Of a stretch of DNA of 64,000 nt, positions 24,312-36,669 are shown one piece after another; position 1 is the stretch's first letter; each line of letters opens with the position of its first letter. The notes beneath the pieces are model-generated. The model searched no databases. It had not been told where the DNA came from and worked only from the letters and a program-made list of their open reading frames with translations. The stretch lies in contig ML660777.1 of NCBI GenBank assembly GCA_007570785.1, positions 3,611,436-3,675,435 of the forward strand, in the 5' to 3' direction. The position numbers were made by a program, and so were the translations under genes. The stretch comes from Antilocapra americana. Lineage: Eukaryota; Chordata; Mammalia; Artiodactyla; Antilocapridae.

Positions 24312-24538
24312 CGTGTGTGCATGCTCAGTTGCTTTAGTCATGTCCATCTCTTTGCGACCCTTTGGACTCTAGCCAGCCAGGCTCCTCTGTCCATGGGATT
24401 CTCCAGGCAAGAATACTGGAGTGGGTTGCTGTGCCCTCCTCCAGGGGATCTTCCGACCCAGGGGTCAAACCTGTGTCTCTTAATGTCTCCTGCATTGACA
24501 GGCAGATCCTTTACCGCTAACGCCGCCTGGGCAGCCCG
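24312..24538 (-). mobile_element. Bov-tA SINE in FBXO30 intron 2
   Basis: Antisense copy with 'gcatgctcagttgctttagt', 'ctccaggcaagaatactgga' and a tRNA-like end 'cgcctgggcagccc'. The direct repeat tgtgaaattg occurs on both sides. The flank 'tgaaattgatcatcctt' also occurs further left, so the target itself had a small repeat. Confidence 0.92.
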
Positions 24539-25000
24539 TTGTGAAATTGACCATCCTTAAAAGTAATTCAGTATGATGACAAACTTTTTTATAAAGATAA
24601 TTAATAAAAATGTGAATACATTGTTAGAATTGTTAGTCATAATCACATATTTACTGCAGACATCCTAGAACTAGATTGTAATGTCATATGACAGAGGCCA
24701 CTTGTAGTTCTTCAGTTGAAGGGTTCTGTACCTACTCCTTCTGAAACAAATCCCTTTGCTTGAGCCCATGTTAACCACCTTCTTTCTAATCTGGGCTCCA
24801 TGTGAAACATTTGCACTGTAGGACGATGGAGGAATCAAGGAGAAATTTTCTTTTTAATTGCTTGCAGTTGGCAGCTTCTGTAAATTCTTAGCCCTTTCTT
24901 TCTTAGAACTTGGTTGTTATAAGTAAAACTTAAATGAGGAGACATGAAAAAAAAGTCTACTACTAGCAGGTGACCAGTGAGTGGAGTATCTGGGGTATGT

Positions 25001-25330
25001 TGTTCAGTCCCTCAGTTGTATCCGACACATTGCAACTCCATGGACTGCAGCAGGCCAGGCTTCCCTGTCCTTCTCTATCTCCCAGAGTTTGCCCAAATTC
25101 ATGTCAGTTGAGTCTGTGATGCCATCCAACCATCTTATCCTCTGCTGCCCCCTTTTCCTTTTGCCTTCAGTCTTTCCCAGCATCAGCATCTTTTCCATTG
25201 AGTCATCGCTTTGCATCAAGTGGCCAAAGTATTGGGGCTTTGGCATCAGCCCTTCCAATGAGTATTCAGGGTTGATTCCCTTTAGGATTGACTAGTTAGA
25301 TCTTCTTGCAGTCAAAGGGACTCTCAAGAG
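25001..25330 (-). mobile_element. BovB LINE 3'-end fragment in FBXO30 intron 2
   Basis: Antisense BovB terminus: 'cagttgtatccgacacattg', 'gatgccatccaaccatctta' and 'aagtggccaaagtattgggg'. It ends at about 'gggactctcaagagt', inside a tandem duplication described separately. Confidence 0.9.
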
Positions 25331-25466
25331 TTGTCATCTGTATCACCACCATTTGACGGTGTCAGTTTGGGATATAGAGAACAAATTTGCAGTCAAAGGG
25401 ACTCTCAAGAGTTGTCATCTGTATCACCACCATTTGACGGTGTCAGTTTGGGATATAGAGAACAAA
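25306..25466 (+). repeat. Exact 81-bp tandem duplication
   Basis: Positions 25,306-25,385 and 25,387-25,466 are identical over 80 bases, at a period of 81. Each unit begins in BovB sequence ('ttgcagtcaaagggactctc') and continues into non-BovB DNA ending 'ggatatagagaacaaa'. The absence of any difference between copies indicates a recent event or an assembly artefact. Confidence 0.95.
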
Positions 25467-26660
25467 ATGGATGGATGTGGAGATGGCTTGATTTGATGTT
25501 GGTGGTGGGGACTGTGGGTTTAGCACAGAACAAGTGTGTGTTGCAGATTGGAAGCTTGAGCAGGAGATTTAGGCAGGTCTGGGAACAAAGCCTAGCTTTA
25601 CCATTTTCCTTGTGTGATATCTTATTTTTGCTCTAGTAGAAGCTAGAAAGCATTACAACTGTCTTTGAAAGTGTCTTTTCATTTCAGAACATTTGTAATA
25701 TGAAGCTTTGATTTTATAAAGTACAAAAAAATTTGAGAACATTCATACTGGTTGAACTGGGATCATATTTCTGGGTACTTTGTTTTTACCACCCTTAGGT
25801 TTTCTCTTATTTTTACTCAGTGCTCCAGTTTTTTTGTTTTTTTTCATTGTTCCAGTTTTTGAGAATTTTGCATCTGTTTCTGTACTCTCCTGAAGCTTTG
25901 ACCAGTAATGAGCACATTAAATATTTTATGTAGAAAATTTCATACTTGCTATGTATATATGGATATGTATGTATCTTCATTTACTACATGATTTGGTATA
26001 TTTCTGCCATTGGGTCACTCAGAGCATGGTCCCTTTTTGTTCTTGCCCACTAGTCTTGGTCTATGAGGTGAAATATTTTCTGGGGATTCTGTTACTACAG
26101 AAAATGTCATCTACTCTTGGAGTTTAAATTGCCATCATTTATACAAATTACTTACATGTGTATGACCCTGGCTATTTTGTCCTCTGAATTCAGGGCCATC
26201 ATATATAGGCACCTACTGGGCATCTCCACATGATTATCTTCAGTAAACTCAGCATATCCAGCCTACTCCATTTCTCTACCCCTCTTAATCTCAGAAAGTT
26301 GCATTATCATCTCTTAAGTTGCCGAAACTAGGAATTTAGGAGTTGAGGTTAACCCCTTCCCCCCCCCCCCTTTATTTCATTCTCCAGGTATTCACACAGT
26401 CCTGTTGTCTCCCTTCTTCATGCCTCTCCAGTTCACTCCCGTTTCTACTGCTATTTCCCTAGTTGGTCCCACCTGCAGTTCTCTTCTGGGTTTCTATAGC
26501 AGCCACTTCCTTACTGGGCTTCTGTTTCCAACTGAGTCCCTCTCCAACATACTGTCTGTAGAAGATGTAGAGTAATAAATAATTTCTTGAATACAGTTCT
26601 TGTGCTGTAGTGCTTAAAAACTTTTAAAATGTCTGTCCATTGCCCTAGGTTAGGGGCAGA

Positions 26661-26715
26661 TTCCTTAATGAAACATTTAATAAGAGTATTCCTTAATGAA
26701 ACATTTAATAAGAGT
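26661..26715 (+). repeat. 28-bp period tandem duplication
   Basis: The 27-base block starting 'ttccttaatgaaacattt' occurs at 26,661-26,687 and again at 26,689-26,715 without a mismatch, in FBXO30 intron 2. Confidence 0.93.
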
Positions 26716-27659
26716 TTTCATAATTTTGTCCTTACTTACCTCTTCAGTTTCCTTTATATTCCAGCCATGGAATATACTAATCGTTGTTGAATGTTTTCTT
26801 CTTGCCTTAAGGTGTTTGAGTACACTGTCCCTGAAACTTCCATTTGAATGCTTGAAATGTGTAGACAGTGTGCACTTTTATTAGTTTATTTAATCTACTG
26901 TCCCTATTTATGGATAGAAAAACTGGTTAAGTAACTTGTCCTTGGATTCAGACCTGGGAACCTGTTTCTGGAGCTTGTGATCATCATCTGTCCTGTTTAT
27001 TCTTCAGATCTTATCTTGTCAAGAAAGCCTTCTCCAAAAGTTCTTAGGGAGGTGCAGTTTTTCCCAGAAATGCGTTGTATAATGATATGGAATTCAAAAT
27101 TGTTCATTTTACAAAAAGTTCTATAAAAATTTCCAGAAACATTGAAGTACTTGTATTCGTCAGTATTACTAAATGCCTTTACTATTTATAAATAGTGAAA
27201 AGAAAAGGTTCCTCTGCACAGTATCCTAGAGTGTTTTTTAGTATACTTCATGTTGTGTAATGGAAAATTTTTTTGGAGAAAAATCACTTGTACTGTCAAT
27301 ATCTCCTATATACATAGTCCTTTGGGTAGGATGAAAATCTAGTACAATGTGTGTTGTTTTAGGAAGTGACTCTAAATGTTTTATAGAAATTGAAAATTGC
27401 CTAATAAGCCAGGTTGGATGTGATTTTTTAATGCTGATTTTTTTCTTTTTTGTTATTAGATTTCTTAAAGTCATAATGTCATAGAAGTTATTTATCTTAT
27501 AAATATTTAATAAAAAGATCTATATCAAAATGAATTTTGCAGCAAGCTACTTGAAACTTATTTTTCTTAACAGTTAGACATGAGTGCAGTTTGAGCAAGA
27601 AATATGTCTTAATTCTTATAAATTGACTGGTTTAAATCTGAAGTAGAATTTTCTTCTAG

Positions 27660-27863
27660 GTATGGCGATTCAGTACTGCATTTTGTTCTGTCAATGAATG
27701 GAAGTTTGCTGACATCCTGAGCATGGCTGACCACTTGAAGAAGTGCAGTTACAATATTGTAGAGAAGCGGGAAGAAGCAATCCCATTGCCATGTATGTGC
27801 GTGACACGAGAACTCACTAAAGAAGGACGTTCACTTCGCTCAGTTTTAAAACCTGTACTTTAA
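27660..27863 (+). CDS. FBXO30: F-box only protein 30, last coding exon (residues 679-745)
   Basis: Sixty-seven codons plus stop follow the AG at 27,658-27,659, in frame with codon 678 of the large exon. The frame opens VWRFSTAFCSVNEWKFADIL and ends RSVLKPVL before TAA at 27,861-27,863. This gives a 745-residue protein, the full expected family length. The segment follows the F-box and forms the conserved C-terminal tail. The exon is too short to stand out as an open frame and is recognised by homology and splice phase. Confidence 0.97.
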   Translation, partial: VWRFSTAFCSVNEWKFADILSMADHLKKCSYNIVEKREEAIPLPCMCVTRELTKEGRSLRSVLKPVL

Positions 27864-28792
27864 GAAGTCAAATTCCACTTGCACATACATGCAAGCTCCT
27901 AGTATAATTTCTTTGTAATATGTGACACTTTATTAATGTATTAAAGATTACAACTAGCTAAATTTATTGTCACTATGTATATAATGTTTTGAAGTGACAT
28001 TTATTTTTATAAAGTACTGATTAGTTGGGAAAAAGTTGCCTTAATATTTGAAATGTGTGAATTTTTTCGAACTTGCTGGACAGGGTGATTTAATTTTTAG
28101 CTACATAATTTTCAGAATTAGTATTTTTAATGGTGTGCATATTTTGGTTCTTACATTTTTTGCTTCTTAAACTAACAAGATCCTGACCAAACAACTTACT
28201 CCTCATTTTCTGTGGGTTACAACCCATGCATTCAAAAAGCAAAACTTTGATTCTTATTTTTACATCATAGTCTCTTCAGATAAAACATTCAGTTGCTTAA
28301 GCATTGCATAAAAATATTATAAAATTTTTATTTTCTAGTGTTCCCTTACATAATTGTTGATATGGAGATGATCCGTAATGTATACATAATATTTAAATCG
28401 TGAATGATGTTGATAATGCCATTTATCATGTTTTAAAAATAGTCCACATAAGTGTTGTCTCCTTTTGTATTTACACCTCTCATACAGAGAGTTACCATAT
28501 GCAGCCTTCTTGGGTTAGATGCCACATCCAAAGACTCATGGCAATATGTTACATGACAGGTTAAAACAAAATCAAACCAAAAAGCCTGTGAATTTAATTT
28601 GAAAATTTTATATGCTATTATATATTTGCTAGGAATTTGATACTTGGAGAGAAGAAAACAGTCGACCCTTCATATCTGCGTATCCATGGATTCAATTGAA
28701 GAATGGAAAATATTTGGAAAAAAAAATTCCAAAAAACACAACTTGAAGTTGCCACTCATCTTCAACTATTCACATAGCACTTAGATTAGACT

Positions 28793-28993
28793 GGGCTTCC
28801 CTGGTGGCTCAGACATTGAAGAATCTGCCTGCAGTTGCAGGAGACATGGTTTGATCCCTGGGTCGGGAAGATCCCCTACAGAAGGAAATGGCCACCCACT
28901 CCAATATTCTTGCCTGGAGAATTCTATGGACAGAGGAGCCTGGCGGGCTACAGTCCATGGGGTTGCAAAGAGTCCGACATGACTGAAAGACTA
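28793..28993 (+). mobile_element. Bov-tA SINE nested in Tigger
   Basis: Sense copy from 'gggcttccctggtggctcag' to 'gacatgactgaaagacta'. It is younger than the Tigger that it interrupts and lies in the probable FBXO30 3' UTR. Confidence 0.93.
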
Positions 28994-29051
28994 ACATTAC
29001 ACTACTACTGCATTATATTTACAATTATTTACATGGTGTTTACATTGCATT

Positions 29052-29220
29052 CAGTTCAGTCGCTCAGTCTTGTCCCATTCTTTGTGACCCCATAGACTGC
29101 CTAGCATGCCAGGCTTCCCTGTCCATCACCAACTCCTGGAGCTTGCTAAAACTCATGTCCATCGAGTCGGTGATGCCATCCAGCCATCTCATGCTCTGTC
29201 ATCCCCTTCTGCCTTCAATC
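29052..29220 (-). mobile_element. BovB 3'-end fragment nested in Tigger
   Basis: Antisense BovB terminus starting 'cagttcagtcgctcagtctt'. The short direct repeat ttgcatt flanks it and matches the interrupted Tigger sequence. Confidence 0.9.
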
Positions 29221-31142
29221 TTTGCATTAGGTACTATTAGTAGTCTAGAGATGATACAAAGTGTATGGGAGGTGTGCATGGGTTATGGGCAGGTACTGTG
29301 CCATTTTATATGAGGAAGTTGAACATCTGTGAATTTTGGTACTGCAGGGAGTCGTAGAACCAATCTTCTGCAGATCCTGAGGGACAACTGACTGTATGCC
29401 CCATTTTAAGTTTGAGTTGGGCATGTTCTGTGAATAAATTTCAGATATTCACAGTGCAGAGGGCTTGACTTTTTTCAGAAGTGTTTAAAATTTTTGCCTT
29501 TTGGTGTTTATAAAAATCACAATTATGTTGTTTTAAGACATGTAAAAATGTGACATTTGCTGTCCTTTTAAGATGACAATCATGAACTGCAGAAAAGCCT
29601 GTCTTGATTGACAATCTCTTTAAAACATTTCCAGGTTAATATTCCATACACTTCTCTACCAAAAAAGTAAGAATTGCACCTTTATGTAAAAATCAAAATT
29701 TAACAGAAACATCTTCAAAGACCTGTTCTTGAAGTATTTTATTATAGTTTTCAAACTGATTTATGCTATCATTAACCTGATATGGTCAGTTTAAAAAATG
29801 AATATATCAGTATTAAGAAATAAGTGGCAAAGATGGGGACATGTACTTAAGTAATTTAGGTAACTTCTGGCATTTGGTAGTCTGAAATGGTTACAAATTA
29901 CTTTGTTATATATAAAATTTCAAAACTCTGTTTTGTCTTCCTACATTTGTCCCTAAGAGTGCTCTATTGTTAACTAGATTCTTGATTCCCATATATGGCA
30001 ATTGGGCTGGGAAGAGGCATTCTTTGGGCATTACAAAAGAATTCTGAATTGCTTAAGACCTGATTTGGTTGGATCAAGTCCTTATTACAGTTGAAAAATA
30101 CAGCATTGAAGACTAATCAGTTGTTTTGCCTCACCTGTCATTTTAATTAGTAGAATACTTATTTCTCAGTGCTTAAACTATGATTTTGAACTGTGAGATT
30201 TGAATTACATAAACAGTCTCTTTCTGCGAAAAAGTCAGAAATAAGATATCAAATACTGTAAAATATAATTCTGTCTCTAGAAGTTTTGCTGAAGAATAAG
30301 TCTGGTTAGGATAGCACAAACATTAACTTCTTGTTTTATGGTTGTGCTTTTTAAAAATCCTTATTCTTTAAGTTTAGACTCCTTATTTTCACACTAGATC
30401 ATGAGATATTTATCATTTTTCACCGTATATTTTCTTTTACACATCTTTGGCTATTTTCTTTTTGTTTGTTATGCCACCATATTATTTTGTTAAAATGTTT
30501 TCTGTGTGTAGTATTTGTTCAAGTTCTAATAAAATTAATATTTTCCTTTATATGGCTCAGTAACTTGAAAAAAACTTACATTTAAATAAAATATTCATCC
30601 TTGTTTGACAAAGTTGAGACACAGTCATACTGTTTCTATAGTGGGATTTTCTGCATGTTATAGAAGTTGCTTGATGATTATCATTGCTCACCCATGTTTT
30701 ACTGGTGAACATTATTACTATTTTTATTTAATATGGAAAACTCAGTAGTTGGCTTTCTCTGCCCCTTCAGTGTCTTCTTGAAAGTAGTCCCACCTGGGGC
30801 TGTTGAACGCTTGAAGAGTTTCTGACAATAGTATTTTTCTAAAACTTGTAGTGGGAGCAATCTGTCTAGCCTTTTAAGCATGAAAAGGTTTGTGTGTTGG
30901 CCAAGTTTGCTGTCATTTGAGAAGTCTTTATTGATTCCTTAGTCTTTGCTAACCAGCAAGATAAAGGCAGGTATTAGGAAGGAGGAAAATATCTGAATTC
31001 ACTTTTCTCCTCTGCCTTCTTCCCCAGAACTGCCTATTAGCTTAATCTCAGCCTTTCTTTTTCCCTCTCTCCTTCCCTCTCTGTCCCTCTTCCTTTCTCT
31101 CTCCTTCATTCTAGTTTCTGAGGTTCATAGATCACTTAAAGA

Positions 31143-31330
31143 GTAGTGGTTCCCAAATTGTGGTCCCTTGACCCTCAGCATCACCTGGGAATTTGTTCAA
31201 AATGCAGATTTTTGGACCTCTTCACAGACTTGCAACATCTGAAACTCTGGGGTGGGAACCAGCAATCTTTTAACAAAAGAAGATTGCCTTCCCAGAGTAT
31301 TCTGATGCATGGTAAAGTATGAGAATTCAG
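31143..31330 (+). mobile_element. MER5A-type hAT-Charlie element
   Basis: Terminal 'agtggttcccaaattgtgg' and 'cagcatcacctgggaatttg', then 'ctgatgcatggtaaagtatg', match the MER5A pattern. Short non-autonomous DNA transposon, about 190 bp, in the probable 3' UTR. Confidence 0.85.
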
Positions 31331-33490
31331 AGGAAAGCTGGGACATGCCTGGTCTTCTCATGAGTAATACATGTGTGTACATGTTGTTAGAACAGATACA
31401 TGTGTGTACCTACCTACTTGTATAATCCAAAATTAAGAGTAATTGTAATTTATTAGTATTACTTAAATGATTAAATTTAATGATATATATTGTCTCGATC
31501 TTACAGTCATATGACAAATATTAATACATTGGGTACCATGATTGTTGGACATCTTTTTAAAAAGTATTTACTAGTATTTTAAATTTATTACTAGTGTTTC
31601 ACTAGTGTTTCTTCTGGTCAAAGGAAATTTCAGATTATTAGCACTAACATTTAGCTTATCATCATTCATTCTCTTGTTTAGTGGTTGTAGACTCGTGAAC
31701 ATATTAGATTTCTAGGATAAACAGGGTAGAAATCAAAAGATACTGGATTAAATTTGTAAAGAATTCTGTAGGAATTCTTTCAGTGCTATCAATAAGAGGT
31801 ATTAAAGATTGGGTTTCTGATTGATCAGTAATACTGACTCTCTTTTGGTCTTTGACTCTGTGCTACATGTCCCAAGAATATTGTTTCTATTATTAACTAT
31901 CCTTTAACATTGAAGATTGGGATCCTTGCAGATTTCTTAGTTGATACAATTGCACTGGTAATAGGTTTTTAATTTCTGGCAATTTGTATGTAGGTGTTGG
32001 TGTTTATAAGCAAAACATGATTTTATGTTTTGCATCCCAGCCTAAAAAGACAGTTTATTTTTTAAATTTTCTAATTTTTATTTTTAAAAATTTCTGGAAA
32101 CATTAAAAAATATTTCATGCTGACACACCACACTGGAAGGTGATTAATTGGAACCTGCAGAGGTGGGTGTTAAGACTTACAGTAGAAAGAAATCCCTCAT
32201 TCTTTCAAAAGGCTGGACAGAGCCTTCTGATGGAAATAATTTCTCTGATGTGTATTTGGCTGGTTATCTAAATGTAGCTCTTGGCAGTTTTGACAAGCTT
32301 TTGTCAAAGGTTTTCTTTGCCTCGGAAGCAAGGATGTGTAAGTCATGCCTTTAATCAGTTAGTTCATCAGTGACTCATCCATTGTGGTTAAAATAATTCA
32401 GTGATTTTTTTTAAGAATTTGATATAAATCTGATTTCCAAACAAAAAAGTTTAAGATGTACAAGTAAAGGCCAACTAATAAACTTTTTAAGTAAAATAAA
32501 GGAAAAGGAAGAACGGTTTCCTTTAAAGTCATCTTTTACACTATTTTCCTTGATTCTAAAGAACTAAGTAAGTTCAAAAGGTAAGACTTTCCTTTTAAGT
32601 TATCATTGTATGGATGAAAAAACCTAGGTACTCAAAGTTTAGGTACTGATGAGTGTATTAGAGTGTTTGAGGGCAATGTGTTCTGACACAGTTGTTTACA
32701 AATGCAGAAAGAGAAGGGACATTCAGATGTAGGGAAATTATTTTGGAAAATATTGTTATTATTGCCTAGAATATTTGATTCCTAACAAGTGTTTAAGAAT
32801 GAGTTATTGGGTAATATCAAAAGGAAACAAGTATTGATAGAAATCAAGTACAGAATGCTGCTCTGAAAAGCCTTTGCAAAAATAGTTTTGCTGAGTTTTC
32901 AGGAGTATTTTGCTGCATCTGTGATTTGTAAAATTCTGTAAATGTATTGTTTATACATATATTTATTTGTATAGGAAATCTCCATAAATTGGCCAAATGG
33001 ATTTTAATAAACATGTTGAGATATACTGATGGAGATACATCTTGAAGTGCTATTTTACCTTAGGACATTTAAAACTGACATTTTGTATTCAGAATGTTTA
33101 ACATTCCAGTGTGTTATGTGGGGAGTGACTTTTCATTAATTTAATAAACTACATAGAAATGCGTTACAAGGATGATTCATGAACATGCTCTATAGAAATA
33201 CAGTAAAACTCACTGATGAATCTCCTATTTTATAATTTTTTATTTTTGACATGCTGTACTGAAGCATCTATTATTTATTATGAAGAAAGGCATTTCTGAA
33301 ACAAACTGACAGCAGAAACAAGGGAAATCTGTTTCTTTTCACTAACACCAGTAGAATTTTGTAAGCATCCCCCAAACCGTATTATTAACCTATTTGTTTG
33401 TAAATATGATAGGAAATGATCCTCCAATACCTGAGTTGTAGTAGTGGTGTTTGTCTGTTTGAAAGAAATAAAACTGCATTTCTGTTGAAC

Positions 33491-34552
33491 TCTTGTGACT
33501 AACTGACTAACCAGGTCAAATTGTCCTTTCTCAGTAAAAGCAAATTCATCAGATTTAATTTTTACCTTTTTCTAATATAAATTATTAGAATTTCTTTCTC
33601 AGATCTTCAAACAGGTAAATAGGTAGATATATGTGTTGTTTCATCTTTGTGGTGGAGGAACTGACTAGTTAGATAGCTTTCTATACCCCTTCCAGTCAGA
33701 GAGTAACATTATTAGGTTATTATTCAGTGGTCTAATACAAGAACAGGAGCAATAATTTGTTCTTGCTCAAAAGATTAAAGTTGAAAAAAGAAAATCGTGC
33801 CTTTTGTTGTCCTAGATTTTTTTTTTTCCCCATTGAATTCCTCCTTTCCACATTGTCATTGTTGTTTTATCCTATGACTTCAATTTTCTGATCAGGTGAT
33901 CAAAAAACCCAGATTAAGCACATAGAGTTTTCAGAAACTTCCTTTGCTGATCAGCCTATGTTCCGTCGCTTGGTCAAGAAAGCTCAGATTTAATTAAGTA
34001 ACTTAGTTTTTTTTTAAAGTCTTCTTTAAAAGCTCACAAGTTTGTAGGGTTGAAGAATTATCAGTATTCAAGTTTAATCACATTTGATTAAAAGAGGTCA
34101 AGTCATAGAAATAGAAACAATAATGGGTTACTACATCTGTTCAAGAGTAAAATTACCCAGGGAATAATTATGTCAAATGGATGTCTTTTATATCGACTGA
34201 TAACTTTAAAAAGCTGTTAACCTATATTAGAGATTTGAAATGAATAGTATTGATTGCCTACAACATTCCAGTAGTTTTATGACTAAAAACTGACATATGA
34301 AATAAATTGCTTTAAATGACTAATAAATCAGTGGATATGAATTCTAACGACTTTTATGCTGCATTTAAAATGTTGAAGATGTATTGTTCATTTGAGCAGT
34401 GTTTATAAGCACCAGTCAATCCTGAAAACTTGAATTGCATTCTGAGGGGTAATTGCACTGACTCATCAGTTTACCTCAGATGTCATTTAGTGTCCAAAGT
34501 ATCTTCTTTTCCTCCTGATTTACATAGTTTTCTTTATTTTAGTTGCTAAAGG
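33491..34552. other. Intergenic, nothing recognised
   Basis: AT-rich DNA downstream of the last candidate FBXO30 poly(A) signal. No gene or nameable repeat. Confidence 0.35.
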
Positions 34553-34862
34553 ATATGGTATTTCTTGAAAAACATGCTAAGTGAAAGAAGCTATACACAA
34601 AAGGCCCCATGTTGTAGGATTCAATTCCTTTTATATGAAATAATCCAGAATAGGCAATTCCATTGAGAGAAATCAGATTAAGGGTTGTGCAGAGGAAATA
34701 GTAGGAAGTGACTGCCTAATTGGGTACTGGTTTTCTTTCGGTAGTAAAAATATTCTAGGACAAAACAGTGTGGATTGCACAATGCTGTGAATGTACTAAA
34801 TACCACTAAATTGTTCACTTTAAAATGGTAAATTTATGTGTATTTTACCCCAATGTTTTTAA
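34553..34862 (+). mobile_element. Old L1 (L1M-type) 3' UTR fragment
   Basis: Diverged match to the mammalian-wide L1 3' UTR: 'ttccttttatatgaaataat', 'gtgaatgtactaaatacc' and 'ttcactttaaaatggtaaat'. Confidence 0.75.
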
Positions 34863-35644
34863 AAAGAGGGAGTGTTTGCAAGTCATTATTAAAGCCAAAA
34901 GTGAAGTGTTCTCAAGTGTGCATGCTCAAGGTATGGTTTAGAATTAAATAACAATGTTAGTAATGTAACACATTTATTCAGTTAAAAGTCCTGGTGAAAT
35001 TCATGAATTCCATCACAGAAGTAAGTACTGCTGACAGCAGCAGAAATAAAATTGTAATTCATCTTAATTCTTCTTAAATTTAAAGAACTGTTAACAGTAT
35101 TGGCATCCATGTTCATTTTTCACCTTTTATATTTTCTATTGATTCTTTGTGGCACAAATCAATCACACTTTTAAAAGATCCATATATAAAATCATGCTTT
35201 GAAAAAATGTGCATAATTTTCATGATCATTTTTTATAGTTTTATATTTTGTGTTCCTTTTAAGAGCAAATAACTGATGTATTAGATAAGACTAAATTAAT
35301 AAATTGAACTGATGTGTATACATTTTGTATTTTGAATTGTCTTGTGGGAAAATACCTGAATCTTGGGATTAGTAGATTAAATACAATTAAATCATTGGAT
35401 TTAATGATGATTTAATTTCTCACTTTGTGTTTGGAGAAGTCGAAATGTTTGTCTGTGTTTGTTCATTAAACAAGAATTTCTTGAGTGCTGATGCCAGGCA
35501 CTGTGTAGGCTGGATTCTGGAAGGTTATGACATGCGTCATGAATTAGGACTACCTGCTTTCTCCTCCTCCTTCTCCTATGATTACTGTGTATCTGGTAAC
35601 TAAGCCAGATACACGGACAAATGGATAAATTCCAGAGAAGGAAA
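34863..35644. other. Intergenic, nothing recognised
   Basis: AT-rich, no gene. The minus-strand frame covering 35,401-35,886 is largely the antisense of the neighbouring SINE. Confidence 0.35.
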
Positions 35645-35843
35645 AACTTTAGTTTAGTGGTAAAGAATCTGCCTTCCAATGCAGGAGACTGAAGAGACAC
35701 AGATTCAATCCCTGCTTTGGGAAGATATCCTGCAGGAGGAAATGGTACCCTACTCCAGTATTCTTGCCTGGAAAATCGCATGGACAAAAGAGCCTGGTGG
35801 GATTCATGAGGCCACAAAAGTGTCAGACATGACTGAGCACCCG
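35645..35843 (+). mobile_element. Bov-tA SINE, diverged
   Basis: Sense copy: 'gtaaagaatctgccttccaa', 'ccagtattcttgcctggaaa', 'gtcagacatgactgagcacc'. The head is degenerate. Confidence 0.85.
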
Positions 35844-35846
35844 CAG

Positions 35847-36330
35847 TTAGCTTTTGCTGCATAACATGCCACCCCCAAAACTTCATGGCTTGAAGCTAGT
35901 TTAACTCATGATTAGTTGACTGGGTTTGGTCTGGCCTGACTTGGCTGATCTCTGTCTGGTTGGCTTATGCATCCACGGTCAGCAGATGGGTCAGCTAGAG
36001 GTTAGGTGATCTAAGACAGTGTTACAGACATATCTGGCAGTTGCCAGGTTGTTGGCTGGAGTGGTGGGGATCATTAGGCCACAAGTCTCTCATCATCCCT
36101 CAGGCTAGCCCAGGCTTATTTATGTGGAAGTAGCAAGAACACTAGAGAGGAAGCCCCAGTGTGCAAGCTGCTGCTTGTCATCTCTGTGAATGCCCCATTT
36201 CCCAAAGCAGCTACATGGCTAATCCCAGATGCGGGGGATGGAGAAACAGATTCTGTGTCTGGGTGGGAGAAGAAGCAAAGGCATGTTGCAGATGAGTGTG
36301 TGTATAGGAATGGGGAGAATCTGGCCACTT
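35847..36330. mobile_element. Old mammalian interspersed repeat, family not assigned
   Basis: Starts 'gttagcttttgctgcataac' with 'ccccaaaacttcatggcttg', followed by repeated gctgatctctg/ggtcagc motifs. This is the same general type of relic as at 5,490, and I cannot name the subfamily. Confidence 0.5.
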
Positions 36331-36669
36331 AAATCTACCACGAATGCCCAAGAAATTTCCAATTTGGTAGTCCTGGCTTTCCACTTTATATTTTTCTAGC
36401 AAAATCCCCTAAATATTACACACTATTCAAAAATTAAGAGCCAGTTCCAAAATGGAGGAGAGCATCATGATTTCTAAGAGCAGGGGGAGGGGCTGCACAG
36501 GTCAGAGAAGCAGCAGGAGGAGGGCAGCATTGTGGTAGAAAAGGGACTCCTTTTTATACTTTTAATGTTTACAGGATCTGTAGTCATCACGTATTTCTCA
36601 TTGCTAATATTAACTTGTAAGTTCTTTTTTGTTTTTCTTAACCACTTTTGATAGGGCTTTATCTCTGAA

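Larger units (their letters stand above)
24215..27659 (+). other. FBXO30: FBXO30 intron 2
   Basis: 3,445 bp, phase 0. The donor reads AAG|GTTGGT, a poor match to GTRAGT at positions +3 and +4. The acceptor is a good pyrimidine-rich 'ttttcttctag'. It contains an antisense Bov-tA, an antisense BovB 3' end, an exact 81-bp tandem duplication, a 28-bp tandem duplication and a run of twelve C bases at 26,359-26,370. No other coding sequence recognised. Confidence 0.93.
28659..29394 (+). mobile_element. Tigger-type DNA transposon split by two younger insertions
   Basis: Left terminus CAGTCGACCCTTCATATCTG and an inverted right terminus ('ctgagggacaactgactg') mark a non-autonomous TcMar-Tigger element. 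A TA follows the right end. Internal blocks such as 'ttacatggtgtttacattgc' and 'ctagagatgatacaaagtgt' fit the family. A Bov-tA and a BovB fragment interrupt it. Confidence 0.8.
27864..33490 (+). other. FBXO30: FBXO30 3' UTR and downstream (end uncertain)
   Basis: AT-rich sequence follows the stop codon without other genes. AATAAA hexamers lie at 30,528, 30,585, 33,006, 33,143 and 33,467. The last (gaaataaaactgc) is followed by a T/G-rich stretch and would give a 3' UTR of about 5.6 kb; 30,528 would give about 2.7 kb. A Pumilio-type TGTAAATA lies at 33,409-33,416. Insertions here are a Tigger with nested ruminant repeats and a MER5A. Which poly(A) site is used cannot be decided from sequence. 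Confidence 0.5.

Noticed and set aside
25331..25636. 101-codon frame with an internal repeated peptide in FBXO30 intron 2
   Set aside because: The repeat is the 81-bp DNA duplication read in frame (81 is divisible by 3). There is no start context, domain or exon signal.
35401..35886. 161-codon minus-strand frame
   Set aside because: It is a composite of the antisense Bov-tA at 35,645-35,843 and AT-rich flank; no domain.
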